From assembly GCA_030697085.1 (NCBI GenBank), contig JAUYQT010000127.1, positions 1 to 5,588 of the forward strand: a stretch of 5,588 bases of DNA, given 5' to 3'. Below the pieces are notes generated by a model. That model searched no databases. It was not told the origin of the DNA and worked only from the letters and a program-made list of their open reading frames with translations. This document shows positions 4,897 to 5,588 of the stretch, in pieces. Position 1 is the first letter of the stretch. The number at the start of each line of letters is the position of its first letter. The stretch comes from Azonexus sp. (lineage in GTDB: Bacteria > Pseudomonadota > Gammaproteobacteria > Burkholderiales > Rhodocyclaceae). A program made the translations under genes and the position numbers.

Positions 4897-5588
4897 CTAC
4901 TCCGAAAGCTTCTTCAGGTAATCCTTGGTGAATACCTTGTCCGGCAGTTCGCGCAGTTTCATTTCACGATATTCCAGTGTCGATATTTCACCACTCCGCA
5001 AGGCATCTTCCATCACCAGCCGCGTCGGGCGCATTTTTCCGGCCAGCATCTGGAAATTTTCATAACTGCTTTTTTTCAGCAAACGGTTGGATAGCGAATA
5101 AAACTCTGCCTTCAGCGGCCAGGCGTTTTTCTCATTTACCCAATAAATAACCTTCTGATAAGTCACCGAGCGATCGACTGCGGTCAACGCCAAAACAACG
5201 TGGTTTTCACCCTTGATCGTTTCATTGCGTAAAACTTTCGGATGGTAATCTGCCGCAAAATTAGCTCGAGCCAAGTCGCCGTTGGCCACCTGGCCGGTCA
5301 GGCGCTGGGCTAGAGAAATGCGTACCGGCTGAGAAACTTCCGGCATGAATACCCAAAGGTCACGCCCCTTCATCAAGATAATCTGACCACGCTCCGAAGC
5401 CGGTTCGGTCACCATCACGACGGTATTTTCGTTGCCTTTTTGTAAAACGCGATACTTGCGCGTCTCCACCTGCTGGTCCGGCTGGTTTGTATTGATTGAA
5501 ATATCGACCTGAAAACCCTCCGCCGGGAAGCGAACCTGATCCGCCTTTTCCACTATACTTCGGGCATATGAATCATCCACCGGGGCGG
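4897..5588 (-). CDS. LolA-like outer-membrane lipoprotein-sorting family protein (PF17131 type), N-terminus cut off
   Basis: The last 230 residues of a periplasmic protein that enters from the right edge and ends at TAG (4897-4899). A GTG exists at 5578-5580, but the frame stays open beyond it and reads APVDDSYARSIVEKAD, which looks like the first mature residues after a signal peptide; the true start should be upstream of the window. Family-like segments, counted from that GTG codon, are the sheet-forming SINTNQPDQ...RKYRVL (28-46), RGQIILMKGRDLWVFMP (64-80), a polar region ending LARANFAADY (103-112), YWVNEKNAWPLKAEFYS (146-162) and the terminal VFTKDYLKKL (216-225). These fit the LolA/LolB-like fold family often encoded beside LolCDE-like or RND-type (MMPL) exporters, where a lipid or lipoprotein cargo role is presumed. 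No cargo or partner can be deduced here. manC follows 103 bases downstream on the same strand; no terminator is visible between them. Confidence 0.82.
   Translation of the reverse strand, partial: APVDDSYARSIVEKADQVRFPAEGFQVDISINTNQPDQQVETRKYRVLQKGNENTVVMVTEPASERGQIILMKGRDLWVFMPEVSQPVRISLAQRLTGQVANGDLARANFAADYHPKVLRNETIKGENHVVLALTAVDRSVTYQKVIYWVNEKNAWPLKAEFYSLSNRLLKKSSYENFQMLAGKMRPTRLVMEDALRSGEISTLEYREMKLRELPDKVFTKDYLKKLSE

Noticed and set aside
4360..5094. 244-codon plus-strand open frame
   Set aside because: It runs antisense to manC and the LolA-like gene, is rich in Ser, Arg and Pro without any recognisable motif, and both opposing genes are clear family members.
4897..5580. GTG at 5578-5580 as the true start of the LolA-like protein
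   Set aside because: The frame remains open to the window edge, the family is secreted and needs a signal peptide, and the residues around the GTG look like a mature N-terminus.
1..5588. Search for defence, toxin-antitoxin, CRISPR, prophage or biosynthetic-cluster signatures
   Set aside because: All complete genes are recognisable metabolic or conserved families with no mobile-element marks; nothing supports a novel multi-gene system within this window.

Overview
The window looks like chromosomal DNA of a betaproteobacterium, most likely of the Rhodocyclales (Dechloromonas/Azonexus-like). This is an inference from the protein sequences, from the alaT-hom gene pair that is usual in that class, and from a moderately high G+C content. 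I see no tRNA, rRNA, CRISPR array, insertion sequence or phage gene. No intergenic gap exceeds about 125 bases, so this is compact housekeeping DNA.

Layout, left to right. (1) Bases 2-193, plus strand: the last 63 residues of a small integral membrane protein that I cannot name. (2) Bases 201-228: a compact hairpin terminator with a UUCG loop on the minus strand, shared between that gene and the convergent hom. (3) Bases 250-2857, minus strand: a two-gene amino-acid unit, alaT (alanine-forming PLP aminotransferase) followed by hom (homoserine dehydrogenase). They are joined by an unusual 49-base gap made of degenerate 7-base tandem repeats. The repeat array runs into the end of alaT, contains a perfect 11-bp inverted repeat and occupies the place where the hom ribosome binding site should be. 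(4) Bases 2858-2981: a divergent promoter region with a consensus TATAAT for the plus-strand gene. (5) Bases 2982-3353, plus strand: a GTG-started Mth938-domain (DUF498) protein. (6) Bases 3354-4793, minus strand: manC-type bifunctional mannose-1-phosphate guanylyltransferase / mannose-6-phosphate isomerase. Its stop codon directly abuts the stop of the DUF498 gene inside a 10-bp palindrome. (7) Bases 4897-5588, minus strand: the C-terminal 230 residues of a LolA-like outer-membrane lipoprotein-sorting family protein (PF17131 type), running off the right edge.

Functionally the window covers two metabolic themes. alaT and hom handle pyruvate/glutamate transamination and the committed NAD(P)H-dependent step to threonine and methionine. 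manC supplies GDP-mannose for surface polysaccharide, next to a periplasmic protein probably involved in envelope lipid or lipoprotein traffic. The expected third gene of the amino-acid unit, thrC, is not next to hom; a terminator and an opposing gene end are there instead.

I found no convincing undescribed system. The most interesting local signal is the heptamer array between alaT and hom. Secondary points are the missing thrC, a start-less open frame whose stop overlaps the manC start, and the gapless convergent stops.
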